Assembly (NCBI GenBank): GCA_044450785.1
Contig: JBIOJM010000221.1
Location: 1-17,141, forward strand
Reading direction: 5' to 3'
From: JBIOJM01 sp044450785
GTDB lineage: Bacteria; Planctomycetota; Planctomycetia; Isosphaerales; Isosphaeraceae
Length of the DNA: 17,141 nt
Shown here: in pieces, positions 1 to 8,145 of the stretch
How the letters are laid out: each line of letters opens with the position of its first letter
Numbering within the stretch: position 1 is the stretch's first letter
Notes under the pieces: generated by a model
Database searches by the model: none
Told to the model about the DNA's origin: nothing
The model's input: the letters and a program-made list of their open reading frames with translations, nothing else
Position numbers and translations under genes: made by a program

Positions 1-1054
1 AGGTGCGGGTCACGGAGTAGGGGAGCCACTTGGCCAGGGGGATGCCGTAGAAGCCAGAGCCCTCCACGCCGTAGTGCGCCGTCAGGACGCCGAGCCCGAT
101 CTGGACGAGGATCAGGGCCGTGACGACCCAGAAGTATTTCAACGTCGCCTGCATCGAGGGCGTCGGCCGAAATGCCAGCAGCGGGTCCTCTTCCGGCAGT
201 TCATGGTTCTCGTCTCGTTTGCCGTGCTGGATGGCAAAGTACCACGCCAAGGCACCGACGCCCGCCAGCAGGACCACGAAGCTGATCAACGACCAGACGA
301 CGATCGAGGCGGACGGTCGGTTATCGATCAGCGCCTCGGAGGGCCAATTGTTGGTGTAGGTGATCTCGCCGCCGGGCCGGTCCGTCGCGCAGGCCCACGA
401 GGTCCAGAAGAAGAAGTCGTTGAGTTGCCGCATACGTTGTGGGTCGTGGATCGCGTTCGCCGGGATGGCATAGGCGTCGCGCAGCTTGTCGGCCGCGGGA
501 TCGTCGCCGAACAGCGCGGCGTAGTGCTCGCCGACTGATTGGATCGCCCGGGCCCGCGACGGGGAGACCACCAGGTCGCCCGTCTTGGGGTCGTAAGTGT
601 TGCGGCGAACCTCCCTCCTCAGGCGCGCCTTCAACGCCCCCTGATCCTCGTCCGTCAGTGAGGTGAAGGACTTGCCGTGCTCGGCTTGGGCCCAATGGTC
701 GAGCAACCAGTTCGCCTCACGATGGAGCCAGTCGGCCGACCAGTCCGGCGCAACATAAGCGCCGTGGCCCCAGACGGTGCCGACCTCCTGGCCGCCCATC
801 GACTGCCAGACGTTCTGACCGTCCTTGATGTCCTGGCCCGTGAAGAGCACCGAACCGTCGCTCGTGACGACGCGCTCCGGGACCGGCGGGGCCTGGCGGT
901 AGACTTCCCGCGCGAAGGAGACGAGCACGGCGAACGATGCGGCGATCACCGCTCCCAGGCCGACCCAGAGCCTCGTATACCGGATGGGCGATCGGGCCTC
1001 GCGGGAGGGAAGGTCATCCGCAGTCGTTCGCAATCCGTCGTTCACGCCATCCAT
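1..1054 (-). CDS. norB: Quinol-type nitric oxide reductase large subunit, N-terminal 351 residues (cut by window edge)
   Basis: Reduces 2 NO to N2O at the cytoplasmic membrane, taking electrons from quinol; in a bacterium with a divergent NsrR this is normally NO detoxification. Reading leftward from ATG at 1054-1052 (GAAAAG just upstream), the frame stays open to the window edge. The product starts with a short cytoplasmic stretch, a membrane helix at about residues 28-48, then a roughly 200-residue hydrophilic extracytoplasmic segment, and further helices at about 250-273 and 306-328. The segment at 83-113 (WQSMGGQEVGTVWGHGAY followed by a DWSADWLHRE-like stretch) is characteristic of the quinol-oxidising single-subunit form (qNOR/NorZ), which carries a cytochrome-c-like N-terminal domain without haem c. 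The family is about 750-800 residues, so the haem-copper core with the catalytic histidines lies outside the window. No CXXCH motif is seen in this part, as expected for qNOR. Confidence 0.9.
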   Translation of the reverse strand, partial: MDGVNDGLRTTADDLPSREARSPIRYTRLWVGLGAVIAASFAVLVSFAREVYRQAPPVPERVVTSDGSVLFTGQDIKDGQNVWQSMGGQEVGTVWGHGAYVAPDWSADWLHREANWLLDHWAQAEHGKSFTSLTDEDQGALKARLRREVRRNTYDPKTGDLVVSPSRARAIQSVGEHYAALFGDDPAADKLRDAYAIPANAIHDPQRMRQLNDFFFWTSWACATDRPGGEITYTNNWPSEALIDNRPSASIVVWSLISFVVLLAGVGALAWYFAIQHGKRDENHELPEEDPLLAFRPTPSMQATLKYFWVVTALILVQIGLGVLTAHYGVEGSGFYGIPLAKWLPYSVTRT

Positions 1055-1117
1055 CTTTTCAACCTGGCCCTTGCACCCTGACCGCGGGATCACGGGATCT
1101 TTCGCCGAGGGGGATTT

Positions 1118-1142
1118 TAATCTGCATCTAGAATCCATATTA
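1118..1142. promoter_or_regulatory. NsrR-type operator, 25-bp imperfect palindrome
   Basis: The arms TAATCTGCATCT (1118-1129) and GAATCCATATTA (1131-1142) flank a single central A at 1130 and match as an inverted repeat at 8 of 12 positions. The 11-1-11 geometry and the TGCAT core of the left arm are those of enterobacterial NsrR sites. It lies between norB and the NsrR-like gene and overlaps the norB -10 region, so binding would block norB transcription and probably also the regulator's own promoter. Motif and position are seen directly; the binding protein is inferred from the adjacent gene. Confidence 0.65.
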
Positions 1143-1164
1143 TAGACCGAGGGCCCGTTGTCAA
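1137..1164 (-). promoter_or_regulatory. Putative sigma-70 promoter of norB
   Basis: On the minus strand TTGACA (1164-1159) is a perfect -35 hexamer. TATAAT follows at 1144-1139 but only 14 bp away; reading the -10 as TAATAT at 1142-1137 gives a 16-bp spacer. Either -10 lies inside the NsrR-like palindrome. Transcription would begin near 1130, leaving a leader of about 75 nt before the norB ATG. Such consensus-like hexamers are rare in GC-rich planctomycete DNA. Confidence 0.55.
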
Positions 1165-1212
1165 CCCGGCCCCGACACTTTCCCGGTTGGCCCGCCCCCA
1201 CGAGGCGCGACG

Positions 1213-1686
1213 ATGCATCTGACGCAGTTCTCCGACTACGCCATGCGCGTGGTGCTGTACCTGGGCTGTCACCCGAGGAAGCTCGTCTCGGTTGACGAGA
1301 TCAGCCGCGCGTACGGGATCTCCAGGCACCACCTCGTCAAGGTGGTCCAGACGCTGACCGGCCTGGGGGTGGTTGGAGCCCAGCGCGGTCGTGGCGGCGG
1401 CATGCGGCTCGCCAAGCGCCCGTCGGAGATCAACGTTGGCTGGCTGATCCGCCGGACCGAGCCGCACTTCGACCTGGTCGAGTGCTTCGACCCGGCGGCG
1501 AATACGTGCCCGATCGCCCCAGCCTGCGGGTTGAAGGGGGCGCTGCACCGCGCCCGGCAAGCGTTCCTCGACGTCCTCGATCAGTACAGCCTCGACCAGT
1601 TTCTGAAGAAGCGAGCCGAACTGACCCCCCTGCTGGAGGGCTCACTCCAGCAGCGAACCGAGGCTGGCGACACGGGTGAAGGATGA
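1213..1686 (+). CDS. nsrR: Rrf2-family [Fe-S] regulator, NsrR-type nitric-oxide sensor
   Basis: Cytoplasmic DNA-binding repressor that loses DNA affinity when NO nitrosylates its iron-sulfur cluster, releasing NO-detoxification genes. The 157-residue length and the start MHLTQFSDYAMRVVLYLG are typical of NsrR. A winged helix-turn-helix fills about residues 1-80: the recognition-helix region includes ISRHHLVKVVQTL, followed by an R-rich wing RGRGGGMRLA. The cluster ligands are Cys91, Cys99 and Cys105 (CX7CX5C), close to characterised NsrR spacing, and conserved glutamates precede the cluster. It is divergent from norB with a shared 158-bp control region containing a matching palindrome, so it most likely represses norB and itself. 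The ATG has a modest GAGGCG five bases upstream. IscR is the main alternative, but no isc genes are nearby and the norB neighbour favours NsrR. Confidence 0.88.
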   Translation: MHLTQFSDYAMRVVLYLGCHPRKLVSVDEISRAYGISRHHLVKVVQTLTGLGVVGAQRGRGGGMRLAKRPSEINVGWLIRRTEPHFDLVECFDPAANTCPIAPACGLKGALHRARQAFLDVLDQYSLDQFLKKRAELTPLLEGSLQQRTEAGDTGEG

Positions 1687-1733
1687 AGGAGCATCGGCGA
1701 GGAGAGTGATCACCCGAAGTTTTGCCACGATTA

Positions 1734-1747
1734 CGGGTCATGACCCG
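1734..1747. repeat. 14-bp perfect palindrome in the nsrR to DUF4058 spacer
   Basis: CGGGTCATGACCCG is fully self-complementary with no loop, which suits a dimeric DNA-binding protein better than an RNA terminator. It lies 48 bp after the nsrR stop and about 170 bp before the DUF4058 start. No T-tract follows. The rest of the 233-bp spacer shows nothing further I can identify. Confidence 0.3.
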
Positions 1748-1919
1748 ATCAGGAAGCACAGCTCCTTTGCCACCACTGGTCGAAAGGGCCCGCCTGTTCG
1801 CGCTGGCAGAGCCGGCAGGCCCAGAGACGGCTCCTTGTGCACCTGCTTTATCTAGTCGCTCACCAGGCCGCGCGGTATCGTCAGGGCGTGTGCCCTTGGA
1901 CCGTCTCCAGGAGAAGCTG

Positions 1920-2774
1920 ATGAAATCGCCATTTCCCGGGATGGACCCATACATTGAGGATCGCGGTCTTTGGGCCGATTTCCACACCAAACTGATCGGC
2001 GAGATCGAGCGCGGGCTGTCGGCGTCGCTCCCGGAGCGCTACTTCATCCAAACCGGCGAGCGCGCCTACGTCGTCCTCGCCGGCACGAATGGCAAGGAAG
2101 AGAGGCCGTTTTACCCCGATGTGGGCGTCGGATCGGCTCCGCAGCAGGAGCGCGTTCCAGAAGCGGGCGGGGGAGTTGCCGTCGCCGAGCCTGCCGCCGA
2201 GATTGTTGCCGTGACGATGCGTGCCTTCATCGATGAGCACTTCCGGGAGAACTTCATCGAGATCTATGAGAACGATCCAGAAGTCCGGCTCGTGACGTGC
2301 ATCGAGGTGTTGTCGCCGTCGAACAAGCGCCGCGGAACCGAGGGCTGGGAGCAGTACCTTCGCAAACGCAATGCATTGCTGCTCGGCAGTGCCAACCTCG
2401 TCGAGATCGACCTGCTGCGCGCCGGCCAGCGGATGCCGATGGTCGAGCCGTGGCCGAACAGCACGTATTACTTGCTGGTGGGCCGGCAAAGCCGCGTTCC
2501 CCACTGTCGTGTGTGGCCGGTTCACTTCCATCAGGTCCTGCCGGAGATCCCCGTACCGCTTGCCAGCCCCGACCCGGACATGCCGCTGGCGCTTCAGCCC
2601 CTGATCGAGACGATTTATGAGCGATCGCGCTACGCGCGGCGCATCGACTACACGAAACCGCTCGATCCGCCTCTGGCGCCCGAGCAAGCAGCGTGGCTGC
2701 AAGAACGGCTCCGTGCTGATGACAAACCCCGCACACCTCGGGCCAGGCGCCAACGAGGAGGCCCGCGCCGCTGA
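1920..2774 (+). CDS. DUF4058 family protein
   Basis: A 284-residue protein of unknown function, of a family abundant in cyanobacteria and planctomycetes. The family hallmark MKSPFPGMDPYIE is at the very N-terminus, which fixes the start at this ATG; AGGAG sits just upstream, and the in-frame extension back to 1722 lacks family features. Further family blocks are the stretch from ERYFIQTGERAY (about residues 40-51), YPDVGV (about 65), CIEVLSPSNKRRGTEG (about 127-142) and NLVEIDLLRAG (about 160-170). The PD ... IEVLSPxNK arrangement resembles a PD-(D/E)xK nuclease core, as in Uma2-like proteins; that is my inference, not an established activity. The C-terminal 20 residues are Arg/Pro-rich. No signal peptide or membrane segment is visible. 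It converges with the minus-strand gene ending at 2893, and no clear terminator lies in the 118-bp gap. Confidence 0.85.
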   Translation: MKSPFPGMDPYIEDRGLWADFHTKLIGEIERGLSASLPERYFIQTGERAYVVLAGTNGKEERPFYPDVGVGSAPQQERVPEAGGGVAVAEPAAEIVAVTMRAFIDEHFRENFIEIYENDPEVRLVTCIEVLSPSNKRRGTEGWEQYLRKRNALLLGSANLVEIDLLRAGQRMPMVEPWPNSTYYLLVGRQSRVPHCRVWPVHFHQVLPEIPVPLASPDPDMPLALQPLIETIYERSRYARRIDYTKPLDPPLAPEQAAWLQERLRADDKPRTPRARRQRGGPRR

Positions 2775-2892
2775 GCTTTGCTTGAATCAGGTTTCTGCCC
2801 GGGAAGCCGCACGAGCCAACCATCGACCATCCTCAATTGGCCGAGTTCTTCTCTGACGGCTCCCAAGCCGCGGGGCTCCTCCCCGTGCCGCC

Positions 2893-4398
2893 CTAGGTGG
2901 AGGAGGAGGTCGCCCTATACCACGGCCTTCGCCGACGCAACGTCATCACGAGCGCCAAAGCCACCGGTCCGGAGCAAAGGACGATCGACGACGGTTCGGG
3001 GACGGACGCCGCGAACTGAGGATTGTCCTGGGCAAACTCGCCAATCTTGTAGTCCGTGCCCGAGAGGTTTGCCAGGAAGACGTCGAACGTCGCATTGAAG
3101 AACCAGTTGCCAATATTCTCCGCGTCGACCAAGAAGTTTACCCGAATTCCCGCATCCTTGGTGAGGTCGTCCACGGCGTTGAACGCATTTCCACCCGAGG
3201 GATTGTAGACCGACTGAAAGGAATCGGTCAAGAACAGCGGCTGAAGGATGTTCTTTGTGTCTTTGAGCTCCAGCACCCAGTTCGCATTCTGGTTCGGGCG
3301 GAGGTTGTCCAGCGGCGTCAATGCTGGGTTGTCGGACACGGGGACGAGGACCGAGAAGACCGGACTGGCCATCTGTTCGGCGTTCGGAGGTAATCGACCA
3401 GAGGACGGCCCCCCCGGCGTGGGCGCCGCAGTGGCATGGAACGGCATGGGTGCGAAGGCCGTGAAGTTCTTCGTCAATTCGACGAAATTCGGGTTCGCGA
3501 GTTTCGAGGAGTCGGCCACTAACTTGGAAACGGTGGGCGTCGGAGCGGAAATGCCGAAGATATTCGGAACGCTGCGGTTCAAGTCCGTCGCCACGTTCCT
3601 CACGCCTCCATGATCGGAGACAGCCAGGACGAACTGCTGCTGGCTTGGATTTGCGGCGCCATTGATCGCGGACGCGGCGTCCGAAATGGCGTTCTTCAGG
3701 CCAGCAGCCGAACCTTCATATTTCCAACCGGCGGCGCCGCCGCCATTGCCGTTGGTACCCCCGATCGCCAGCACGGATGTCATGTACTGTCCCTGGAAGT
3801 TGGTCTGAATTGTCTTGAGTATGCCGGCATCGGTCGTACCACCACCACCATCGGGTGATCCCGCATAGACGAGGACCTGCCGGCCTTGGATCGCCCCCCC
3901 TAACTTGGTCAGCTCCAACGAGAAGTCCTTCGGCTGCAGATTGCCCACGATCGTCGGCGTCTCCTGCGCAGCCTTGGTCATGATTCCAGCATCCTGGACC
4001 GTTTGTCCGGTGACACCAACCCCTGGGGCCAGCGCCTTCGTGGAACCCTTGTCGTAGCCGCCGTAGTAAGCCAACTGAAGCGGGGAAGTGGCTGAGAGTA
4101 CGGCCGTGTGCAGCCGGGCATTGTTCGCATTCGGAGTAAAAGCCTGCGCCGTGTTGCCGCCGAAGCATTCGGTCAAAACGAGTAGCTCGTTGGCGGCGGA
4201 AGCGGCGAGGCCGCTGTCAATCCAGGTCGACAGGTCGGCGGAGGGAATCTCGGCGCCGACGGATGTTGACAGCGTCCCCACGACGATACTGTCCGCCCAT
4301 GTGGCGACAGGAAATGCCACTGAAAGCACCGCCGCGATCACCGAGAACAACCGTCTGCGGCCCCTTGCGAGAAATCGCCTACGTCTTACCGAAGACAT
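2893..4398 (-). CDS. Exported PEP-CTERM protein with a putative circularly permuted C13/caspase-like peptidase domain
   Basis: The 501-residue product starts at an ATG preceded by AAGGA; a longer in-frame start at 4467 exists but has no better signal. Residues 1-37 form a signal peptide (Arg-rich start, hydrophobic FSVIAAVLSVAF, cleavage near TWADS). The C-terminus has VPEPSS (about 466), a hydrophobic helix and RRRR: a PEP-CTERM signal for cleavage and anchoring by an exosortase. Between them, DLSTWIDSGL then LLVLTECFGGN (Cys78) and HTAVLSATSPLQLAYY resemble the Cys half of legumain/caspase-like peptidases. Downstream, RQVLVYAGSPDGG followed by FVLAVSDHGG (Asp262-His263) resembles the His half. 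In ordinary clan CD enzymes the His half comes first, so the order here is swapped. Cys78 is the only cysteine outside the two terminal hydrophobic segments. Residues 265-465 look like a beta-rich extracellular region. The peptidase reading is inference; gene, export and sorting signals are clear. Confidence 0.8.
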   Translation of the reverse strand: MSSVRRRRFLARGRRRLFSVIAAVLSVAFPVATWADSIVVGTLSTSVGAEIPSADLSTWIDSGLAASAANELLVLTECFGGNTAQAFTPNANNARLHTAVLSATSPLQLAYYGGYDKGSTKALAPGVGVTGQTVQDAGIMTKAAQETPTIVGNLQPKDFSLELTKLGGAIQGRQVLVYAGSPDGGGGTTDAGILKTIQTNFQGQYMTSVLAIGGTNGNGGGAAGWKYEGSAAGLKNAISDAASAINGAANPSQQQFVLAVSDHGGVRNVATDLNRSVPNIFGISAPTPTVSKLVADSSKLANPNFVELTKNFTAFAPMPFHATAAPTPGGPSSGRLPPNAEQMASPVFSVLVPVSDNPALTPLDNLRPNQNANWVLELKDTKNILQPLFLTDSFQSVYNPSGGNAFNAVDDLTKDAGIRVNFLVDAENIGNWFFNATFDVFLANLSGTDYKIGEFAQDNPQFAASVPEPSSIVLCSGPVALALVMTLRRRRPWYRATSSST

Positions 4399-4487
4399 CG
4401 CGTCGTCCTTCGCCCTAGTTGGTGGGGAAGAGATTCCCGGAACGGACGAAATTTGTATCAGTGACAATTGATCGGTCAGCTCCGGGT

Positions 4488-4515
4488 ATTACAACACTCC
4501 GCACCGCGATTGCAA
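4488..4515 (-). promoter_or_regulatory. Putative promoter of the PEP-CTERM peptidase-like gene
   Basis: On the minus strand TTGCAA (4515-4510), a 16-bp spacer and TGTAAT (4493-4488, 5 of 6 to the -10 consensus) lie about 90 bp upstream of the chosen start. A- and T-rich tracts just upstream (around 4517-4554) could act as an UP-like element. The rest of the 298-bp gap between this gene and the next minus-strand stop shows nothing else recognisable. Confidence 0.4.
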
Positions 4516-4696
4516 GAGAAAAAAGTCGAGCGAGAATTTGTGTTGCTTTTTTTCACCTTCGGAAATGCATCGAATCCGGCCGATCGGGCTGGACACCGGC
4601 GAACGGGTCCATTGGCCGCGTCCGGCAGACTCGAATTGCGCCGCCGAGACGAGGAGATGATCGCCGGGAACGAGTCGAACCGCGCTCATCTTGCGG

Positions 4697-7600
4697 TCAC
4701 CGTTTCCATTTCGGCAGCTTGCGGCCCGGTGTCCAGGGTGCTCCGGCCGCTTCGAGCGTATCGTGGAGCGCGGGCAGGTCGTGCTCCAGCAGGGGACGAA
4801 GGCTCGCCAGGGCTCCCTCGAATTCGGCCGCCGCGATCTCGTAGTTCCGGCGGTGCGAGCCGGTCGCCGCCGACGTGGTCGCCCAGTGCCCGCTGATGAT
4901 CGTGTCAATACGATCGATCAGTCCGGGCCCGGCCGGCTCGTTGCGGCGGGCCCTGGTCGGGTCACCGGTGAATCGCTCGCGGAGATCCACGAGCTTCAGC
5001 TCCAGGCTCCGGGCGTCTTGACGGAGCTTCAGGGTGAGCGATGGCGTCTGCTCGATCAACCGCTTGATATTCGTCACCTGGTTCAATCCGTCATTCAGTG
5101 CCTCGATTGTTCCCAGGACTGCCCTCTGGAGCTCGCCGGTCTGCCGGGCGAACGCGAGGACCGCCGCCCGGTCGGATGGGGCGAGCGTGGCGAAGTTCAG
5201 CGGCTCGACTTCGAACGGCGTCGGCGGGACCAGCTCGGCCGTTCCCTGGTCCTCGCGCTTGTCGAGGCTGACGGTATATCGGCCGGGCAAGGCGAGCGGT
5301 CCGCTCCTGCCGCCCAGGAAAAATCCCAGGTCTTCATCGCCAGGTCGAGCCGGGGCCGTGCCGGTGACCGGCCGGTAGTCGGCCCAGCGGAGGTCCCAGC
5401 TTACCCGGTGCAGCCCGGAGGAGGTCGGGCCGGTCAGGCGCCGGACCACCTGGCCGGCCGCGCTGCGGATGGTCAAGATCAAGGCCGGTGCTTCCTCCCG
5501 GTCCTCGATCTTGAGGGCGTCCCAGGCCGGGTAGAAGACGTCCTTTCCCTCCTTCTCGAGCTTCTGTTCTTGTTCCCGGCGGGCCGCCTTCCTGGTCTTG
5601 AGTGCATCCTTCAGGTAATAGGTGAACGTCGCTCCGAAGGGGGGGTTGGGCGCGGTGTAGAAGCTCGCTCCTTGAAAGGCTTTTTCCCCTCCCGAAAGCG
5701 GCGCGGCCGGGACGTACAACAGGGCCTTCTTGACCGGCAGGATCGCCGACGGTTTGGCCAGCGTTTCGGGAGTCAAGCTCCGCAGCGGGCTGTAGTCGTC
5801 GAGGATGTAGATGCCGCGGCCGAAGGTACCCACCACCAGGTCGCTTTCGCGCCGCTGGATTTCCAGGTCACGAACCGCGATCGTCGGCACGCCGCCTTTC
5901 AAGGCGTGCCAGTGCAGGCCGCCGTCACGAGTGGCGAACACCCCAAACTCGGTGCCGACAAAGAGCAGGTCGCGCGTCTCGTGATCGGCGGCGATCGTGT
6001 AGGTCGATCCACGTTCCGGCAGATCGCCGCCGATGTTGACCCAGCTCTTGCCGCGATCGGTGCTCCGCAGCACATAGGGCCTGAAATCACCGTTCTTGTG
6101 GTTGTCGAAACACGCGTAGACGGTGTTCGAATCATGTCGCGATGCTTCGATGTCCGACACATAAACCTCGGACGGCTTGTTCGTGAACGGGAAGTTCTCG
6201 ACCTTGCGCCAGGTCTTGCCGCCGTCCTCCGTGACCTGGATCAGGCCGTCGTCGGTGCCGGCGTAAATCAGACCCGCGGCCAGGGGTGATTCGGCCAGGG
6301 CGACGATGGTCCCGTAGAACGACGTCGAATCGTTCTTGGCGACGGCGTCCACGCTCCAGACGCGCTCCATGACCTTGAGCTTGTTGCGATCGACGTTCCT
6401 GGTCAGGTCCGGGCTGATCGCTTTCCAGGTGTCGCCCCGGTCGTCGGAGCGGAAGAGGATCTGAGAGCCGTAGTAGAGCCTCGTCGGCGAGTGCGGGCTG
6501 AGAATGAGCGCCGAGTCCCAGTTCCAGCGCAGCGGCGGGCCGCCCTTGTCTTCCTGGGGCTTGATGTCGATCCGCTCGCCCGAGCGGCGATCGTACCGGA
6601 CCAGGCCGCCGTATTGCCATTGAGAATAGATGATGTTCGGATTGGTCGGGTCGATCACCGGATCGAAGCCGTCGCCGAAGACGGTCACGAACCAGTCGCT
6701 GTTGCGAATGCCGTGAACGTAACTGGTGCGGGATGGCCCTCCCTGAGTCGCATTGTCCTGAGTACCGCCGTAGACGTTGTAGAAGGGAGCGTCGTTGTCG
6801 ACGGCGATCTTGTAAAACTGGGTGATCGGCAGGTTCTCGGTGTAGCGATAGGTCTGGCCGCGATCCCAGGTCTCGTACAGCCCGCCGTCGCAGCCGATCA
6901 ACAGGTGATCGGAATCCCGCGGGTCGATCCAGAGCGCGTGATTGTCGACGTGCTTCCACTTCTCCCCGAGCGGGCGGAATGTCTTGCCTCCGTCCTCGGA
7001 AACATGCACCAGGGTGTCCATCGCATAGACGCGATCGAAGGTATGGGGGTCGGCGACGATCTCCTGGTAATACTGCGGGCTGGTCGCGATGTAGCTCGAC
7101 TGCTTCGCCCAGGTCTCGCCGCCGTTGTCGGAGCGGAAAAAGCCGCTTTGGCCCCGCGTGGCCTCGAGGGTAGCGTAGAGGACGTCGGGATTGACGGGAG
7201 AGATGGCCAGGCCAATCCGGCCCTTGTCGCCGTCGGGAAGTCCCTTGTTGATCTTCCTCCAGGTCTGCCCCGCATCGGTCGACCGGTACAGGCCCGACTC
7301 GGGCCCTCCGTCGATCAGCGTCCAAACATGTCGTCTCCGCTGATAGGCCGCGGCATAGAGCACGTCTGGATTGCGCGGGTCGAACACGACGTCGGTCACG
7401 CCGGTGTTCACACTGATCATCAACACGGTCTTCCAGGTCTTGCCGCCGTCGGTGGTCTTGTAAAGCCCTCGATCTCCTCCGGACTTCCAGAGCGGTCCCT
7501 GCGCTGCCACATAGACCGTGCTCGAATTCCGGGGATCGATCAGGACCTTGGCGATGTGCTCGGAGGTTTCCAGCCCGACCTTGGAAAAGCTGGCACCGCC

Positions 7601-8026
7601 GTCGATCGACTTGTACACTCCGTCGCCATACCCGACGCTCCGCTGGCTGTTGTTCTCGCCGGTGCCGACCCAGACCACCAGGTGATTCTGGGGATCGACG
7701 GCGACGCAGCCAATGGAGTACGAGCCGTAACCGTCGAAAATCGGGGTCCAGGTGGTGCCGGAATTGGTGGTCTTCCACACGCCGCCGGACGCGGCCACGA
7801 CGTACCAGGTGCTCCGCTTGACCGGATCGACCGCAATGTCGCTCACCCGGCCCGACATCAAGGCCGGCCCGATGCCACGAAGAGTCAGACCCGTAAAGAC
7901 ATCCTTCTTTGCCGCGGCGTCAGCCGAGCCCCCCGTTCCCTCTTGAGCCCACCCCCGGACCACCAGGCCGAACGAGAGCGCCAGGCCCATGACGATTCCC
8001 ACACCGACTCGCCGCCTGATCATCAT
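4697..8026 (-). CDS. Large exported Asp-box (BNR/VPS10-sortilin-like) beta-propeller protein
   Basis: The product is about 1,109 residues. I start it at the first of two consecutive ATGs (GGGGG six bases upstream), because the next residues form a signal peptide (MMIRRRVGVGIVMGLALSF, cleavage near GWA-Q); a frame-open extension to 8107 adds 27 unlikely residues. Residues about 35-750 carry at least ten Asp-boxes (S/T-x-D-x-G-x-T-W type), including KTTNSGTTW, KSIDGGASF, KTTDGGKTW, RSTDAGQTW, RSDNGGETW, VSEDGGKTF, RSDDRGDTW, VTEDGGKTW, RSTDRGKSW and ATRDGGLHW. They alternate with AVDP/IDPRN strands, as in VPS10/sortilin or two-domain BNR propellers. At about 845-885 a strand-rich block (VVRRLTGPTSSGLHRVSWDL) resembles a FlgD/Ig-like domain, and about 950-1025 is helical, probably coiled coil. 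Such proteins are often labelled glycosyl hydrolase or sialidase, but I see no sialidase active-site set; ligand binding or scaffolding is more likely. No anchor is visible. Confidence 0.88.
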   Translation of the reverse strand: MMIRRRVGVGIVMGLALSFGLVVRGWAQEGTGGSADAAAKKDVFTGLTLRGIGPALMSGRVSDIAVDPVKRSTWYVVAASGGVWKTTNSGTTWTPIFDGYGSYSIGCVAVDPQNHLVVWVGTGENNSQRSVGYGDGVYKSIDGGASFSKVGLETSEHIAKVLIDPRNSSTVYVAAQGPLWKSGGDRGLYKTTDGGKTWKTVLMISVNTGVTDVVFDPRNPDVLYAAAYQRRRHVWTLIDGGPESGLYRSTDAGQTWRKINKGLPDGDKGRIGLAISPVNPDVLYATLEATRGQSGFFRSDNGGETWAKQSSYIATSPQYYQEIVADPHTFDRVYAMDTLVHVSEDGGKTFRPLGEKWKHVDNHALWIDPRDSDHLLIGCDGGLYETWDRGQTYRYTENLPITQFYKIAVDNDAPFYNVYGGTQDNATQGGPSRTSYVHGIRNSDWFVTVFGDGFDPVIDPTNPNIIYSQWQYGGLVRYDRRSGERIDIKPQEDKGGPPLRWNWDSALILSPHSPTRLYYGSQILFRSDDRGDTWKAISPDLTRNVDRNKLKVMERVWSVDAVAKNDSTSFYGTIVALAESPLAAGLIYAGTDDGLIQVTEDGGKTWRKVENFPFTNKPSEVYVSDIEASRHDSNTVYACFDNHKNGDFRPYVLRSTDRGKSWVNIGGDLPERGSTYTIAADHETRDLLFVGTEFGVFATRDGGLHWHALKGGVPTIAVRDLEIQRRESDLVVGTFGRGIYILDDYSPLRSLTPETLAKPSAILPVKKALLYVPAAPLSGGEKAFQGASFYTAPNPPFGATFTYYLKDALKTRKAARREQEQKLEKEGKDVFYPAWDALKIEDREEAPALILTIRSAAGQVVRRLTGPTSSGLHRVSWDLRWADYRPVTGTAPARPGDEDLGFFLGGRSGPLALPGRYTVSLDKREDQGTAELVPPTPFEVEPLNFATLAPSDRAAVLAFARQTGELQRAVLGTIEALNDGLNQVTNIKRLIEQTPSLTLKLRQDARSLELKLVDLRERFTGDPTRARRNEPAGPGLIDRIDTIISGHWATTSAATGSHRRNYEIAAAEFEGALASLRPLLEHDLPALHDTLEAAGAPWTPGRKLPKWKR

Positions 8027-8116
8027 CTTTACCCCCAGTGTCTCAGTTGCGCTGCGCAATTGTGTTTGGCCTTGCCCCGTCCCAGGTGTGGAACCCCAGG
8101 ATCTCATGAGGATAGT

Positions 8117-8145
8117 AGTTTAGGATAAATGGGAAATAAGGGCAA
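8117..8145 (-). promoter_or_regulatory. Putative promoter of the Asp-box protein gene
   Basis: On the minus strand TTGCCC (8145-8140), a 17-bp AT-rich spacer and TAAACT (8122-8117) give a 4-of-6 plus 4-of-6 match to sigma-70 hexamers. It lies about 90 bp upstream of the chosen ATG in the most AT-rich stretch of the 395-bp intergenic region. Confidence 0.35.

Noticed and set aside
1881..2753. 290-codon minus-strand frame opposite the DUF4058 gene
   Set aside because: Shadow of the plus-strand gene, which carries the full family signature from its first residue.
4691..8128. Long plus-strand open frames (over 500 codons each) opposite the Asp-box gene
   Set aside because: They are antisense shadows of a GC-rich gene: composition is Arg/Gly/Val-rich without domains, while the minus-strand frame has a signal peptide and repeated Asp-boxes.
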